NCBI GenBank assembly: GCA_032207245.1
Contig: CM063503.1
Location: 103,689,387 to 103,753,386, forward strand
Source: Pardosa pseudoannulata
Taxonomy: Eukaryota; Arthropoda; Arachnida; Araneae; Lycosidae
Reading direction: 5' to 3'
Length of the DNA stretch: 64,000 nt
Position 1 is the first letter of the stretch; each line of letters starts with the position of its first letter. Made by a program: the position numbers and the translations under genes. Below, in pieces: positions 49,301 to 59,156 of this stretch. The notes beneath the pieces are model-generated. The model was not told where the DNA came from. It ran no database searches and saw nothing but the letters and a program-made list of their open reading frames with translations.

Positions 49301-51884
49301 AATTAAAGAAATACTCGGTAAGAGAGTTCACTTCGAGGAGTTGCAGAGCTCGAGAATTCACAGAGTAGGCCAAGATTGAAAATGCTTTTTGAATAACTCT
49401 GTAACACGTCGAACTACACATGGTTTTATATAAAATCGCTAACAAGCCAACGCTCCAGGAGAAAATACTTAGAAATTAAGTTTTAAAGCACTTTAAACAT
49501 TTTTGGTAAAAATTTAATAATAAGCAATAATTAACGAGTAAACGCATTAATAATTAAAAAGAATATCCCCTTTAAATTAAAAAATAAATAAAATATCGGA
49601 AAATGGATTTAACTGCAATGGACTTCGACCAACTTATAATCCTATTATTTTACAATTTGCCCATTCGATGGAAAATCAAATCTGTTTAATTAAAAATCCA
49701 ATATGATTTTTCATCAATATAAATACATCTTATTTATATATTTAATGAATGATAGTAAATGGAATAGGTTTTGTTTATATTAGTTCAATCTACGTGCAAC
49801 TTCTTTAAGCTAATTCAGTTCAAGTACGTAACCGTGGTTCAATAGGTACTAACTCTGACAACTGTTATAAATTTCCAAATTCAGGTCATAAGTTTTAACT
49901 CTTAATGATATGATACCTGGCCATTTTAGAAAGTTCTTTAATTCGATAGTCAATGTTATATCGGTTCAAAACAACTAAACTTTACCTAGCTGACATTTAA
50001 ATCAAGGTAGGATTTCTGTTTTTCTTAAACATATGATTTTAAACAGTGTCCACACGGCACATAATGCATCATATGCATTGCAAATACGTTTATGATACGT
50101 ATTTGCAGAGTATATGATATTGTGCTGTATGGGTGCAAATGTGGCAATTCGTGATCCTTACCCATCGCACACAATGTATCATATACGTTGGAAAAACGTA
50201 TCACATATTGCGATACGTATTTGCAACGTAAGTGATGCACATGTGCTGTACGGATACAGTCTTACTAAATATTTCACCATATGGTTTCCTATTATTCCTA
50301 ATTTTACCTTTGTTAATTTATTTGTTAATATAGAAAATTATTTTTACCTGAATAAGGACTGAATTGAATCTTGAGGCAGGAATGCATGATCTTTCTGCAC
50401 AATCGAGATATCAATAGGAAACTGGTTATCTAAAGGGAAAAATATATTTTGAATAAACACCCAAGTACGCACAAAAATTAGAATCTTTACGTTCTAGAAA
50501 AATGAAGAAAACATGAAACGAACTATCTAAATTCTGGTTTGATTTGGATTGGTTTGGAGCGCTAAGGTCAACTGTTTTGCTCACGAGGGCTAATGAGACC
50601 GGGACCTACTGCTTAAAGCCAATTCTGAACGGCTACGAACATCCATGCCAACAGCAGGACTCAAACCCGCGAATTCCGGTTCCGAAGAACAGTGCTCTAC
50701 CATTCGGCCATCGTTCGGCCTATCTAAATTCTGTTCAATACTTAAGAAATGCATAAAAGTAGAAAATAAAAAAGGTTCTAGATATTGAGGAAACTAAAAT
50801 AATGAACAGAATTTGTATCAAAATAAACACATGCACATTAACAGTTAACCATATCTTATAAAGAATCTATGTAATGGTATCTTAATAAAGAAGCCACTGA
50901 GTACATATTTTAAGATAAACTTTATCAGTGATTGGTTAGTTGTGGCTAAGGTCTACTTTTTGATTTATGTTCTACTGTTAAAACTCACTCCGACTACTGC
51001 GACATCCATGCAATTCAGCAATGTGATTCTAGCCAAAGGATACCAGTTCGGAAAGCGTCCTTCCCATTCAGCCATCCTCTGGTACAAATTAGGAATGAAA
51101 ATGACTACCATAATATCGGGTTGATAAGCTGCTCTGGCATATACGCCGCACTCGCAATAGCTGGCATAAAATGATAATTCACCGAATAAGCCAATTGCCG
51201 TATATACGCCGCACATGTGATAATTGACCTAAAAAAATGAAACTTCATCCAATAAGTCACTAGGGTATATGTATAAAAGGAAAACTCATTAAATCATCGG
51301 TTCTGCAATAAAATTTTTAATTCTTCTTCTTAACCAATTACTTAAACTTGAAGGCGAATTTAAACTGTTGGCACTGATTATTCTACTGCTCTACTGTCTA
51401 GATTTTTCTATATAGTCTTGTGAGATGGTAAAAAATTACTAGGACGACAAGAGATTACCAGTCAACAGGAACCAAAAATAAAACTAATGGTTTCTGAACA
51501 CAGCACATTTATTATAAAAGAGACACAAAGTTTATTAAATTAAAAAAAAATAAATAAATAAGAGTTCACCCGACGGTGAGTATGCCTAGCAAGATACGAT
51601 GATCTGTGAATACCATCGTGTAAAGGTAAATTTCAACTTTAAATACGTATCAAGCGCAGCTTATCTACCCGAAATTACGGTAAGTGTAAATTAAAGAATA
51701 CTACATACTAAAATCGCACATTATGCGTACCAAGATCAAATTAAATATTATATATATACATATATATATACATATATATGTGTGTATATATATATGTATA
51801 TATATATTTGTATATATATTTATATATATATATATGTATAAATATATGTATGTATAAGTGTATATGTGTATATATATGTATATA

Positions 51885-51954
<70 letters not shown>

Positions 51955-53737
51955 TATGTGTGTGTGTGTTAAATGCGCATTTTAAAAATTTAAACTGACG
52001 CCAGCTTCAACTTAAATTTAACACTTTATGATTTGTTCTATGATCTACAGGTGCGATTTTGTTCATATACTCTTTTCCGATGCAATTTAAAAGTCTGACA
52101 TATGTAGTATTCACGAATCTTTTCTTAGTTTTACTTCCCCTTTATTGGATGTAGCTATTATCAAATTTATAAATTATTTATACATACAATCACACTTACA
52201 GTGGCCGTTTGGAAACAGTTTAATTTCGAATTCCAGTTTCCATATTTGGCTACTTATTGTGCCTTTTTAAGAAGTTTATTTTACTCTTTTAATTTTTTAA
52301 GGCAATCATTTTTTTCTCAATGGCATGTATGTTAAATTTATAATCGCATATGACATTTCGAGACGTGAAGCTAACAGACGGGTTGATATACTTCAGAAGA
52401 TGCAAATACAACTTAAATTATTAATAGTGGGATATAATTCCTTTTGTTTGTACTACTCGTTGTAGCCCATAAAATAAGAAAATAGTAGTTATTTTAAGGA
52501 ATACGCGTCTGTAGAGAATTTTTAGTTTAGGAAGCTATTAAAAACAATATAAAAACCAAAAACAAAACATTTTTATCTTGCAGTCTTTTATCTTTTTCGC
52601 CCTCAAGCAGGTGTATTAAGTGGAAGGGTGGTGCCTATACTGCATGCAACTCTTTCAGTTAGCCGCTGGCTTTCTATTTTTTTCCCCCTGTTGTGTTAAC
52701 AAATTTCCCTTCGTCGTCAGTCAGCTATCTTTACCAAGAATGATATGATAGAGAACGTGATTTGTCAGCAAAAATCTTTTGAAATGGCGTTGAGAGCAAA
52801 AGCGAGCCACAGGGTACATTCTTATTAGGTTCTAAGGATCATCTTAGTTAATTGCTGTTCTCTAACATTCACGGACATGGTAAATCTTTCTCCTGTTTTC
52901 TTTGCCATGTCGTTGGGGTTGGTGTCATTGACTATCTTTACACCCTTCCTTAAGGCATTTCATGAAAGGCTTGTAAAACTTGGAATGCATTCACAACTAA
53001 AAAAATCTGCTCAACATATCCATTTTAGTTAACTTTAAAAAACCTCTCGATACTTTTACCACTACAAAGGACTATAATTATCGAATTTTAGATTTGTTTC
53101 TTCATCTATATTTAGCATGCACAGTTATATGGGTATAAATAATTTTATCTGATTTTCAAACACAATCTATTCCATAAGGAATATTCCAATTTCTATTCAA
53201 ATACGGTTTATAGAGAGTTGGATAGAAATAGATATTACTATCCAAGATTTTATAAAACAAATTTTGGGATATACCTGGTTTTGTTTGTTGAATTCCGGAA
53301 TAGAAAAATATAGCTAAGTAGCAAAAGAGAAAAAGCAAATTACCATATATTATATATAAATAACATTAAAGTCATGGAATATAAAAAATAAGCTATTTTT
53401 CTGCGCGACACAATTGAAATAAAGTAATGCTAAATAAGTTTTAAAAAAATGATATGGAAAAACAAAAAAGTATGGAAACTTTACTCTTTTTTCTTTTAAT
53501 AATAAGTTATTAGCTTAATAGTAACTTAAAAGGGAAACAACTAACACAGTTGTTACTGCATGGTACTTCAGTAAAGCAAGATAATTCGATAAATGAATTT
53601 CATAGGAAAAATGAAAAGTTGAAAAAGATGTTGCAATTTAGTTGAAGAAAAAAAAGTATCCTTACCTTCGTACATCTGAGCATATTGAGGAAATCCTGCA
53701 GCTCGCAGCCAGCTACACGCTTCAATAGCTTGAAGTT
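27704..53737 (-). CDS. DLC1: SAM-RhoGAP-START protein (DLC1/STARD13/crossveinless-c family)
   Basis: The protein accelerates GTP hydrolysis by Rho-type GTPases at focal adhesions and junctions. The exon chain gives about 997 residues. Domains in order: SAM (exons 53666, 50348, 45859), a long Ser-rich linker with the family blocks [28 protein letters not shown] and SYYDN, then [14 protein letters not shown]-x-F, the RhoGAP domain (arginine finger in GLFRKSGV, plus [20 protein letters not shown]) and a C-terminal START domain (LYWDT-type [38 protein letters not shown]). All junctions keep phase with GT/AG. Human DLC1 (short form) is about 1,090 residues, so only the first few N-terminal residues are missing; the exon with the start Met was not found. 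It is convergent with the ACSL gene. Confidence 0.95.
28265..28444 (-). CDS. DLC1: RhoGAP gene exon 13 (START)
   Basis: Encodes [20 protein letters not shown], then [20 protein letters not shown] and LSRVDT, the central strands of the START domain ([27 protein letters not shown] in DLC1). Confidence 0.95.
28584..28709 (-). CDS. DLC1: RhoGAP gene exon 12 (START)
   Basis: Encodes [20 protein letters not shown], then [20 protein letters not shown], matching YLWDVDLLQWKVIE and YVQNSMAPHPARDYVVLR of DLC1. Confidence 0.94.
29172..29335 (-). CDS. DLC1: RhoGAP gene exon 11 (START)
   Basis: Encodes [20 protein letters not shown], then [20 protein letters not shown] and LLNRVIRER, the first half of the START lipid-binding fold (GNPLKLWKASVEVEAPPSVVLNRVLRER in DLC1). 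Confidence 0.95.
29760..29940 (+). repeat. tRNA-derived SINE, diverged
   Basis: Recognised by gcgaattcaaatcc (old B box), gctggctttaagcagg, attagccctt and the ctctaaaccaaaccaaacca tail. It lies in a RhoGAP-gene intron, opposite in orientation to the gene. Confidence 0.75.
30579..30725 (-). CDS. DLC1: RhoGAP gene exon 10 (GAP-START linker)
   Basis: Forty-nine codons starting VSEEM (VPEEM in DLC1), then a Ser/Thr-rich stretch and [16 protein letters not shown], which leads into EAKEKYKG of the START domain. The donor is AAG|gttata. Confidence 0.9.
30726..32028. other. RhoGAP gene intron, nothing recognised
   Basis: AT-rich intron sequence without a recognisable element. The introns at 32218-33791 and 34315-35054 are likewise featureless to me. 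Confidence 0.55.
32029..32217 (-). CDS. DLC1: RhoGAP gene exon 9 (GAP end)
   Basis: Sixty-three whole codons: [20 protein letters not shown], a Ser/Arg insert [20 protein letters not shown], then [18 protein letters not shown]. It corresponds to MTPTNLAVCLAPSLFHLN of DLC1 and closes the GAP fold. Confidence 0.95.
33792..33922 (-). CDS. DLC1: RhoGAP gene exon 8 (GAP)
   Basis: Encodes [20 protein letters not shown] and [20 protein letters not shown], matching [25 protein letters not shown] of DLC1. It enters with two bases and leaves in phase 0. Confidence 0.95.
34003..34314 (-). CDS. DLC1: RhoGAP gene exon 7 (GAP core)
   Basis: Encodes [40 protein letters not shown] with the catalytic Arg of [27 protein letters not shown] and [14 protein letters not shown]. 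All RhoGAP signature residues I can check are present. Confidence 0.96.
35055..35296 (-). CDS. DLC1: RhoGAP gene exon 6
   Basis: Encodes [20 protein letters not shown], then [34 protein letters not shown] and [18 protein letters not shown], the conserved run that leads into the RhoGAP domain ([18 protein letters not shown] and SWAVPKFMKRIKVPDYKD in DLC1). Confidence 0.94.
35620..35770 (-). repeat. SINE copy, heavily diverged
   Basis: Reverse-orientation words gagggataattagat, tagagccaattc, aacatccatgca and tcattcaaacccat match the SINE family in order but with many changes. Confidence 0.55.
35771..37190. other. Intron with a GC-richer patch
   Basis: No exon recognised. The stretch at about 36690-36870 is less AT-rich than its surroundings (cgatcgtgcg, tcgggtcctcgatcgg) and could be an old repeat or an internal promoter for shorter transcripts; nothing in the sequence decides this. 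Confidence 0.35.
37191..37299 (-). CDS. DLC1: RhoGAP gene candidate alternative exon 5b
   Basis: An open 109-base segment between attttttttag and CTAG|gtacag. It reads [20 protein letters not shown], then [17 protein letters not shown], with the same entry and exit phases as exon 5a. Joining 5a to 5b would read a stop at once, so it can only replace 5a. Its last 13 residues align without gaps to those of 5a (E, R, V, S, T and R shared). It lacks RRDSGVG. No transcript evidence is available to me. Confidence 0.6.
37562..37685 (-). CDS. DLC1: RhoGAP gene exon 5a (RRDSGVG exon)
   Basis: A 124-base exon, entry phase 1 and exit phase 2, encoding [16 protein letters not shown], an acidic stretch, DIIVINTE and [12 protein letters not shown]. 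The last block is nearly identical to RRDSGVGASLTR of DLC1 and STARD13 and holds an R-R-x-S kinase consensus. Spliced directly to 35055-35296 it gives the family's SLTR...WHxF order. Confidence 0.92.
38130..38880 (-). repeat. Dispersed repeat, copy 2 of 3
   Basis: Words such as caccaaatgaaaaaa, tactcgtattaatata, gataactagcttttatttga, tttgcagataagtagatttc recur in the same order at 46230-46700. In reverse complement, gtaaaaaattca, aggagcaaaa and ataatgaag match about 1395-1475. This is a diverged family of unknown type. Confidence 0.5.
40560..41170. other. GC-richer intronic block with internal repeats
   Basis: The block has two near-identical words, tatctccgactgcgtatgag (from about 40711) and tatctccgactacgtatgag (from about 40849). 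A 64-codon minus-strand frame (40643-40837) covers part of it, and a 31-codon Cys-rich plus-strand frame starts at 41044. Neither is a family I know. It is probably an old mobile element in the large intron of the RhoGAP gene. Confidence 0.4.
42300..42490 (-). repeat. tRNA-derived SINE, diverged
   Basis: Reverse copy: acgagggttaatgagacggg, ctaccattaaagccaat, gctacgaacattcata, aatcgaactcgaaccc, then the tRNA-like head. No clear target-site duplication. Confidence 0.75.
43090..43390. other. GC-richer intronic block
   Basis: Lies just downstream (3') of RhoGAP exon 4. It contains ATGAAATATTACTGTAGC on the plus strand, reading [13 protein letters not shown], half of a C2H2-like finger. With no second half it is likely a transposon relic. 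Confidence 0.3.
43762..44803 (-). CDS. DLC1: RhoGAP gene exon 4 (Ser-rich linker)
   Basis: The largest exon (1042 bases). It starts [20 protein letters not shown] and continues QRSSRRWSR. Later come [20 protein letters not shown], a basic KKKG stretch, poly-Ser tracts, [10 protein letters not shown] and [11 protein letters not shown], all counterparts of blocks in the DLC1 linker. The rest is low-complexity and Ser/Thr-rich, so probably disordered. It leaves with one base (G) before gtaagtc. The ACD of the family's LDDIL talin/FAK-binding motif, which in DLC1 follows the YDN block, is not seen in this exon. Confidence 0.93.
45130..45187. repeat. (TA)n microsatellite
   Basis: Uninterrupted TA repeat of nearly 60 bases in the intron between exons 3 and 4. 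Confidence 0.95.
45859..45922 (-). CDS. DLC1: RhoGAP gene exon 3 (SAM end)
   Basis: A 64-base exon reading [21 protein letters not shown], equal to RRLMTLNKCAVMKLE in human DLC1. The splice sites are attgcag and gtaagtaa. Confidence 0.92.
46110..46930 (-). repeat. Dispersed repeat, copy 3 of 3, with (TA)n inside
   Basis: Shares ordered words with 38130-38880 (see there). A TA microsatellite of about 53 bases interrupts it at 46302-46354. Confidence 0.5.
46302..46354. repeat. (TA)n microsatellite
   Basis: Uninterrupted TA repeat. Confidence 0.95.
47560..47648. mobile_element. Tiny TTAA-flanked MITE (family 3)
   Basis: TTAACACTAAATCTACC at the left and, reverse complemented, TTAACACTAAAACTACC at the right enclose about 55 bases, with TTAA at both edges. 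This looks like a minimal piggyBac-type MITE. An inner ggggtcaaatgacccc palindrome lies near 47580-47596. Confidence 0.85.
48535..49031. mobile_element. TTAA-flanked MITE (family 1, copy 2)
   Basis: Ends TTAACTCATTAATACC and, reverse complemented, TAACCCATTAATGCC. Its right side in reverse (tgaatatatatt-like, ttatggactcc-like words) matches the left side of the copy at 3788. The right TTAA has decayed to TTAT. Confidence 0.7.
49190..49445. other. GC-richer intronic block, unidentified
   Basis: A 250-base stretch with mixed composition follows directly after MITE sequence. The minus-strand frame through it reads [18 protein letters not shown] but has no splice context, no matching phase and no family I can name. 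It may be a repeat. Confidence 0.3.
50043..50264. mobile_element. Palindromic MITE
   Basis: Left part cggcacataatgcatca ... gcaaatacgt and right part, reverse complemented, cagcacatgtgcatca ... gcaaatacgt form long imperfect inverted repeats, with a further internal pair around atatgata. Overlapping open frames on both strands come from this symmetry. It ends about 80 bases from RhoGAP exon 2. Confidence 0.65.
50348..50429 (-). CDS. DLC1: RhoGAP gene exon 2 (SAM)
   Basis: Encodes [20 protein letters not shown] and SIQSLF, matching FPIDISLVKREHDFLDRDAI of DLC1. It enters phase 1 and leaves phase 2. The acceptor is ccctttag and the donor gtaaaaa. Confidence 0.92.
50537..50719 (-). repeat. tRNA-derived SINE with 14-base target-site duplication
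   Basis: A well preserved reverse copy (ggagcgctaaggtc, gggctaatgagaccgggacc, head ending ccattcggccatcgttcgg). The flanks at 50523-50536 and 50720-50733 are both ctatctaaattctg. Confidence 0.9.
50938..51080 (-). repeat. SINE copy, heavily diverged
   Basis: Words gctaaggtctac, gacatccatgcaa, ttcggaaag and cccattcagccatcc follow the order of the SINE family in reverse, with large losses. Confidence 0.5.
51123..51262. repeat. Tandem repeat, ~64-base unit
   Basis: About two and a half units share ataag(c/t)..., gtatatacgccgcac and tgataattcacc/tgataattgacc words. The unit is unusually CG-containing for this region. Confidence 0.65.
51748..51970. repeat. Complex TA/TG microsatellite
   Basis: Mixed tatatg, tatata and finally tgtgtg tracts. 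Open frames here encode only Tyr/Ile runs. Confidence 0.95.
52000..53665. other. Intron between RhoGAP exons 1 and 2
   Basis: Mostly AT-rich. The block at about 52590-52960 is richer in GC and may be an old repeat, but it has no recognisable ends or coding motif. Confidence 0.4.
53666..53737 (-). CDS. DLC1: RhoGAP gene exon 1 found (SAM start)
   Basis: The exon reads [23 protein letters not shown], the opening of the DLC1-type SAM domain (EAKEACDWLRATGFPQYAQLYE in human). It enters with two bases and leaves with one. The upstream exon with the initiator Met is not identified. Confidence 0.92.
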
Positions 53738-53939
53738 CTGAAAAGAAAACAAGATTGTCTTTACTTAATTGTTTCAATATATGTACACTTTAAATATATG
53801 TTTCAATATATGTTCATTTAAATTACTGAGCCGGTAGCAAGGAGATAGCTCAAGAAATGAAAACACTCCCACTAATACTCCATGATTTCTCTTCTCTCTA
53901 TCCAATAAAAAAACTTCTTTTTTTTTCTTTCCCCTCTTT

Positions 53940-54260
53940 GAATTTTCGAGCCGCCTAACGTTAGACAGCCGCCTCTCCCTGGTTGGTCATTCCGTCAAGG
54001 AAGAGACGTCCATGCCGGTCCAGAATTCCTCCGTAGCCGGCTCTCTTCTGTTTGACCCAGCCTATTTACAACATTCAATCATTAAGGACGGCCTGTCAAG
54101 GGCGTGGCGGAGACAAATTTCTTTTGTCCAGTAGAGTCACTTTCACAGAATAGCGGGAGCCTCTGTTATCCTCCCAGATTGAGTGTCTATTGTGCGTTAA
54201 CAGCTGGTGGCCTCGACGTCACAGTACTAACAGTTGAATGAAATATGTAACACCAACAAA
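53940..54260. promoter_or_regulatory. GC-richer island 5' of the RhoGAP gene
   Basis: About 300 bases upstream of the first identified exon stand out in composition, with CpG words and a CRE-like gacgtcac near 54214-54221. This is a plausible promoter or first-exon region for the minus-strand gene. A good plus-strand donor (ATGGTG|gtaagt at about 54270) immediately beyond it would also fit a divergent transcript. No start codon in the right phase could be tied to exon 1. Confidence 0.35.
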
Positions 54261-54269
54261 AGGTATGGT

Positions 54270-57200
54270 GGTAAGTCACAAATTGATTTTAAATTATTTT
54301 AGCTGAGTTATTGAAACTCGGTACTTTAATTATCTTTAAAATTATAAAAGATAAACTACATAGTATTTCCTTCTATAACATACACAATCTTGAATTTATT
54401 ATAATTAAATAAAAGTTGTAGATTCATTATTTTACCAACAATGTATGAACAAATGCCACTTAAATATAAAGTTCACTATTAACAAAAACTATTTTCACTG
54501 AAAATATATTTTGCCAGTAATATAGACTAAACAATAGCAATATAATCTCAGAGCTCCAAATTCCCTCAAATCACTCGTTGCCATCTAGAAATTCTAGCCT
54601 AAATAAGAAATATAAACAAAATTTAACTGCATCTCAGTTAGAATGACGAAAAAGGGCAAATCTTGAAATTTGACACTTTTTAAGTCCTCAAATAGTCAAA
54701 GTATTTTCGCGGACAAAATAAAAAAAGATCTAAATTTGGAGACTGGCCCCGAATTTCGAGGACGTTTAGGACAAGGGTCTTATGTATAAGGGAATAATTT
54801 ATTACGTAGACAGAGGGATTTTGCAAAAGAATGGGTACTTTGTATAACTAAATATATCATAGAGTTAATTTCGTACAAGCGTCTACTGCATACATAATTT
54901 TTTAAGCACAAATTATTCACTTTTTTTTAGAAGTACATGCTTCAATTATTGTCCACGCCATTAAACATAAAGCAATTTTTATCTCGCTAAGAATTTATAT
55001 AATCCTTATTGAATTTCACGAATATAAATATCTATAGATACATTTTTCATAAAGAGTATTGACATTTTATTATTGTAACTAAAACACAAACTCTTGTTTC
55101 GAAAAGTAAATAAAATGTTAATTTCCTATTATATAATAAAAAAAAAAGAAAATTTATTCAACTAAGTTCCTTGTCTGAAAGTTTTAACTGTATCAGAAAC
55201 GTCTGCTTCGATCAATATAGGTTACTAAACCTCCATATACTTTGCATTATTCAGGGATTAGGCACCAAAAACAATAAAGATTACCATTGAGGGCTTAAAA
55301 CACTTCTCACACTAATACTCTGAGATCTAATGCTTTCCGGTTCATGCTGAAAAACATCGTGCCAATAACAAAGGGTTTACTGACTATAACGGACACAGCT
55401 AAGCTACTAAAAAGAACAGTTCCAGTATTCTATGTCAAATGAATTTGAAAGAAAAATGACAATCGGAAACAAAATGATTTCAAGGATACTCGTTTAACAT
55501 TTAGTAAATCAATATTGAAACCTAGCACGTAAATATACAAATGAAAAGAAAGAACATCATCTCAATTTATACAGTAGAATTTCGATCTATTGTTCATGAT
55601 AACACAATATCTCAATGAAGATTATTTTAAAACTAAAAACATTCTGCATGTTTTAATAACAAATACTACAACTAACAGTTTGGAGAAAATTAGTATAAGG
55701 AAAACAAAGTACAATTTTCCAATGGATAAACAGTTTTACTATTTCAGGAGTGTTAAATGATCATACTACCTATTTAAAATGCTCTAAAAAAGGTAAAAGC
55801 TAAACAATTGTAAAAATTCCATCATAAGGGATAGGTCTCGATAGATTACATAGTATTTTAAAAATATTTTAAAATGAAAAAAAAATTATTTTAGCTACAT
55901 TGAAAGTGGTTTTAAATACGCAATACTTTTTAATAAGAGGGAATAAAGGTGATATCATCTTTAATGTATTAATATATTTAGGAAAAATCTGTTTCAGAAT
56001 CAGATCTTTCAAAGAAATATTTATTTATATTTTCTTTAAACAGTTAATTTCATTCATCTCGTGGTTTTTTTAAAACTATACAATAAAAATTATAAAACCT
56101 TTGAAACGCTAACAGTGAAATTTTCTTGCATGATTTTAAAATTTGTTTGCCAAAAACAATTAAACGACTAAAAAGTTTGATATTTTGGGTTATTGGAAAC
56201 AACATAAGCTCTCCCTCCTTTTAATTTGCTGGAAATGGAGATGAAAAATTCGAAGACTGAGCACTCATGCTTCTATTCATTGCAGAATTTTTTTTTCAGA
56301 CAGTTCGAATAAAAGACTTTTTTCCGAACTTTATCCTTACATTTACGAAAGATGCTTTGAAATAAAATAAAAGCTCTCATCCTATTAGTGTATGTAGTAG
56401 CGCCATCTGGAAGATTATTGATGAACTAAATCTAGTTTCCTGTCAAAGTTGAGAGAATAAGAATACATTTATAATATCTCCAGTTACCACGCTTTGGTAG
56501 AATATTTTTGCAGACTCAGTTACTTTAAGCATATAAAGTCCTTTGTACAAAGAACAGAATTCTTTCATGAATGCTGTAAAATGCAGTTACTAATGATTAA
56601 AAAAGCTGCTTAATTTTAATAAAAATAGAACTAAATAAAAACAAACCATATTTAATGAAACTCAATGCTTTAATTTAATAATAATTATAGCTTAAGTTTA
56701 TTTTGTCACTAACTGAATGAATTTACAAAAGAATATGAAGCATGAAGTTCTTCAAAAATTGGAAGATATAAAAAATAACTTAAGAAACTCTACGCTAGAA
56801 ATTGCAAAAATAATAAGCACAATACGTTTGTATACATACAGAATGACATAGAAATGAAAAGTAGTGACTGGGAGAAAGTAAACTAACCTTTGAAATACTA
56901 TATGTAAACAACTTTAATAATTGAATCTTAATGGTGTGATTGCAGGAAGTATTCTCCATGTTGAAAGCGGGGATAAAAGATAAGTGTTATTGAAAATGTA
57001 TTGGTATATTTTCTCTCTCACTCATGGGAGGGGGGGGGGGAGAAAGAGAGAGATACAAACTTATGTAATACATCAAAATTTTTACCTCTAAAATATCTAT
57101 CTAAAATTCTCCTTTTACCCCTTCTTATTATTTCCCTTTCTATTTTCCCAGCTGCGTAATATCTAAAAGGAGTGTTCCCTGCTTAAATTCTTTCAAACCA

Positions 57201-57313
57201 GTCTCCCAAAGCAAACTCTGGAATAAATGCTAATTTTCTGCCCCTTCGCCACATTTTTCAGGTCCCAAGAAAAATGGTTCACTTTTCCAATAATCTGAGC
57301 TCCTATCCGACTG
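54270..57313. other. 5' flank of the RhoGAP gene
   Basis: AT-rich with no exon recognised. It contains one CTCF-like site (about 56402-56413) and a purine run (57027-57052). The gene's first exon could lie here or beyond the window. Confidence 0.4.
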
Positions 57314-57488
57314 GAACGATGGCCGAATGGTTAGGGTGCTGGCCTTCGGAACCGGAGTTCGTGGGTTCGAGTCCCACTACGGCATGGATGTTCGTAGCCG
57401 TTCGGAATCGGCTTTAAGCAGTAGGTCCCGGTCTCATTAGCCCTCGTGTTGCAAAAAGTAGACCGTAGCGCTCCAAACCAAACCAAAA
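57314..57488 (+). repeat. tRNA-derived SINE with 12-base target-site duplication
   Basis: The best preserved copy: A box TGGCCGAATGGTTAGGGTG, B box GGTTCGAGTCC, body with CGTTCGGAATCGGCTTTAAG and a ccaaaccaaaccaaaa tail. The flanks at 57302-57313 and 57489-57500 are both cctatccgactg. Confidence 0.92.
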
Positions 57489-57500
57489 CCTATCCGACTG

Positions 57501-58800
57501 TTAATAATGCTGACTAAGCTGCTCGTCTCAAGGGGAAAAAAAAACTCGCTGTTGGGCGAAATTTGTAGTCGAAGTGTATTTTAGCCATCATTCAATGCTT
57601 AGCTCTTGTCAGGTAGACATGTCCATTTTTTTATTTAAAATAAATTTAAAGTTTCACATTGTAATTGCTTCCTTTTAATGGAATGGAGCGACTGCAAATA
57701 ACTCAAAAGTTACTTAGATCTGCCCAATGTCCAGTAAGCCTGGGCAGTTAAAAATGATAGGCGCTAATTCGTGTTTAGTGGCGAATTTAATTCTCATTGT
57801 TACATATATAGGTAACATATTGATATAGGTTTTCTTGTTCAGCCTTCCAAAATGTGCTATATTGCAGGTTTGACCAACCCAAAATATTTTAAATTTAAGA
57901 AGATTTAAGAAATGAAAAGCAAGAAAGAAGAAGCCTTGTTTAAACAATATTCTTGAAGAAGAAAAAGTACAAATTGGGCGCTAAAATGCCATACCACTGT
58001 AATTGATAGAGTATAGAAGGGACTTTAGAGGAACATATTTTTAAAAATTAATAAAAATTAACAGAAAGAAGTTTATAAATTACAGCAATTTACAGGAGAT
58101 TCTATGATGATAAAATTGAAAGTTATGATTGATTGTAAATAATAAAATATGGCTTATATAAAATTTGATAACTTTTAATACATAATTTTGGATAATATTT
58201 ACGAATACTGACCACGTAATTTGCTACATCAGAAGTATTCGTATAATATACGAATAGTAATTTTACTATTTTTCTCTGAAAATGAGTGCTACTTAAATTA
58301 ATGAAATGATTGTCAAACTAAATCTAAAAGATATGCATTAACAGCATTAAAAACAAATATAACTCGGGAATTCCCAAGGAGGTTCAACTTCCAGCACTTT
58401 GTGCTATCTTTTTCATTTGTATACACATATTTAACCAAAAATTTGTAATGCATCCAGAATTTGATTTGAAAGTTCCCAATATCAAAGCTTTGATTAAATT
58501 ATTGCCTCTGTTTAGTTGTAATCCCTGAGATTCATCTTAGCGGATCTCTTCCCTCCAACCAGGCCACTGTACTTTCACTCCTTGCGGCTGCTCGATCCCC
58601 CCCCCCCCCAATGTTTACAAGATCGGTCAAGGCTAATCTTGAGGGGTCTCAAAGCTCCGAAGAGAGAAGACAATAGTGATGTGACAGAGTAATGTTCAAG
58701 GTGGTGTGTGGCGTTGTCCGAATAAAAGCTCACTGGTGGAATGGATCCACTGAGATGAAACTCAGGTATTACAACTAAACACTCTCTTCACCGGAAATAA
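57501..58800. other. Non-coding flank
   Basis: AT-rich to about 58520, then a GC-richer stretch (58520-58770) with a C-run. No coding or RNA feature recognised. Confidence 0.4.
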
Positions 58801-58805
58801 AATAA

Positions 58806-59132
<327 letters not shown>

Positions 59133-59156
59133 TAAAAAAGGGGTAGTTGGAAATTA

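Noticed and set aside
49155..49445. 96-codon minus-strand frame
   Set aside because: No splice context, no phase match to the RhoGAP exons and no family recognised; kept only as an unidentified block.
50025..50362. Overlapping open frames on both strands
   Set aside because: Explained by the palindromic MITE; they encode no known domain.
51778..51972. Tyr/Ile-rich frame
   Set aside because: Translation of a TA/TG microsatellite.
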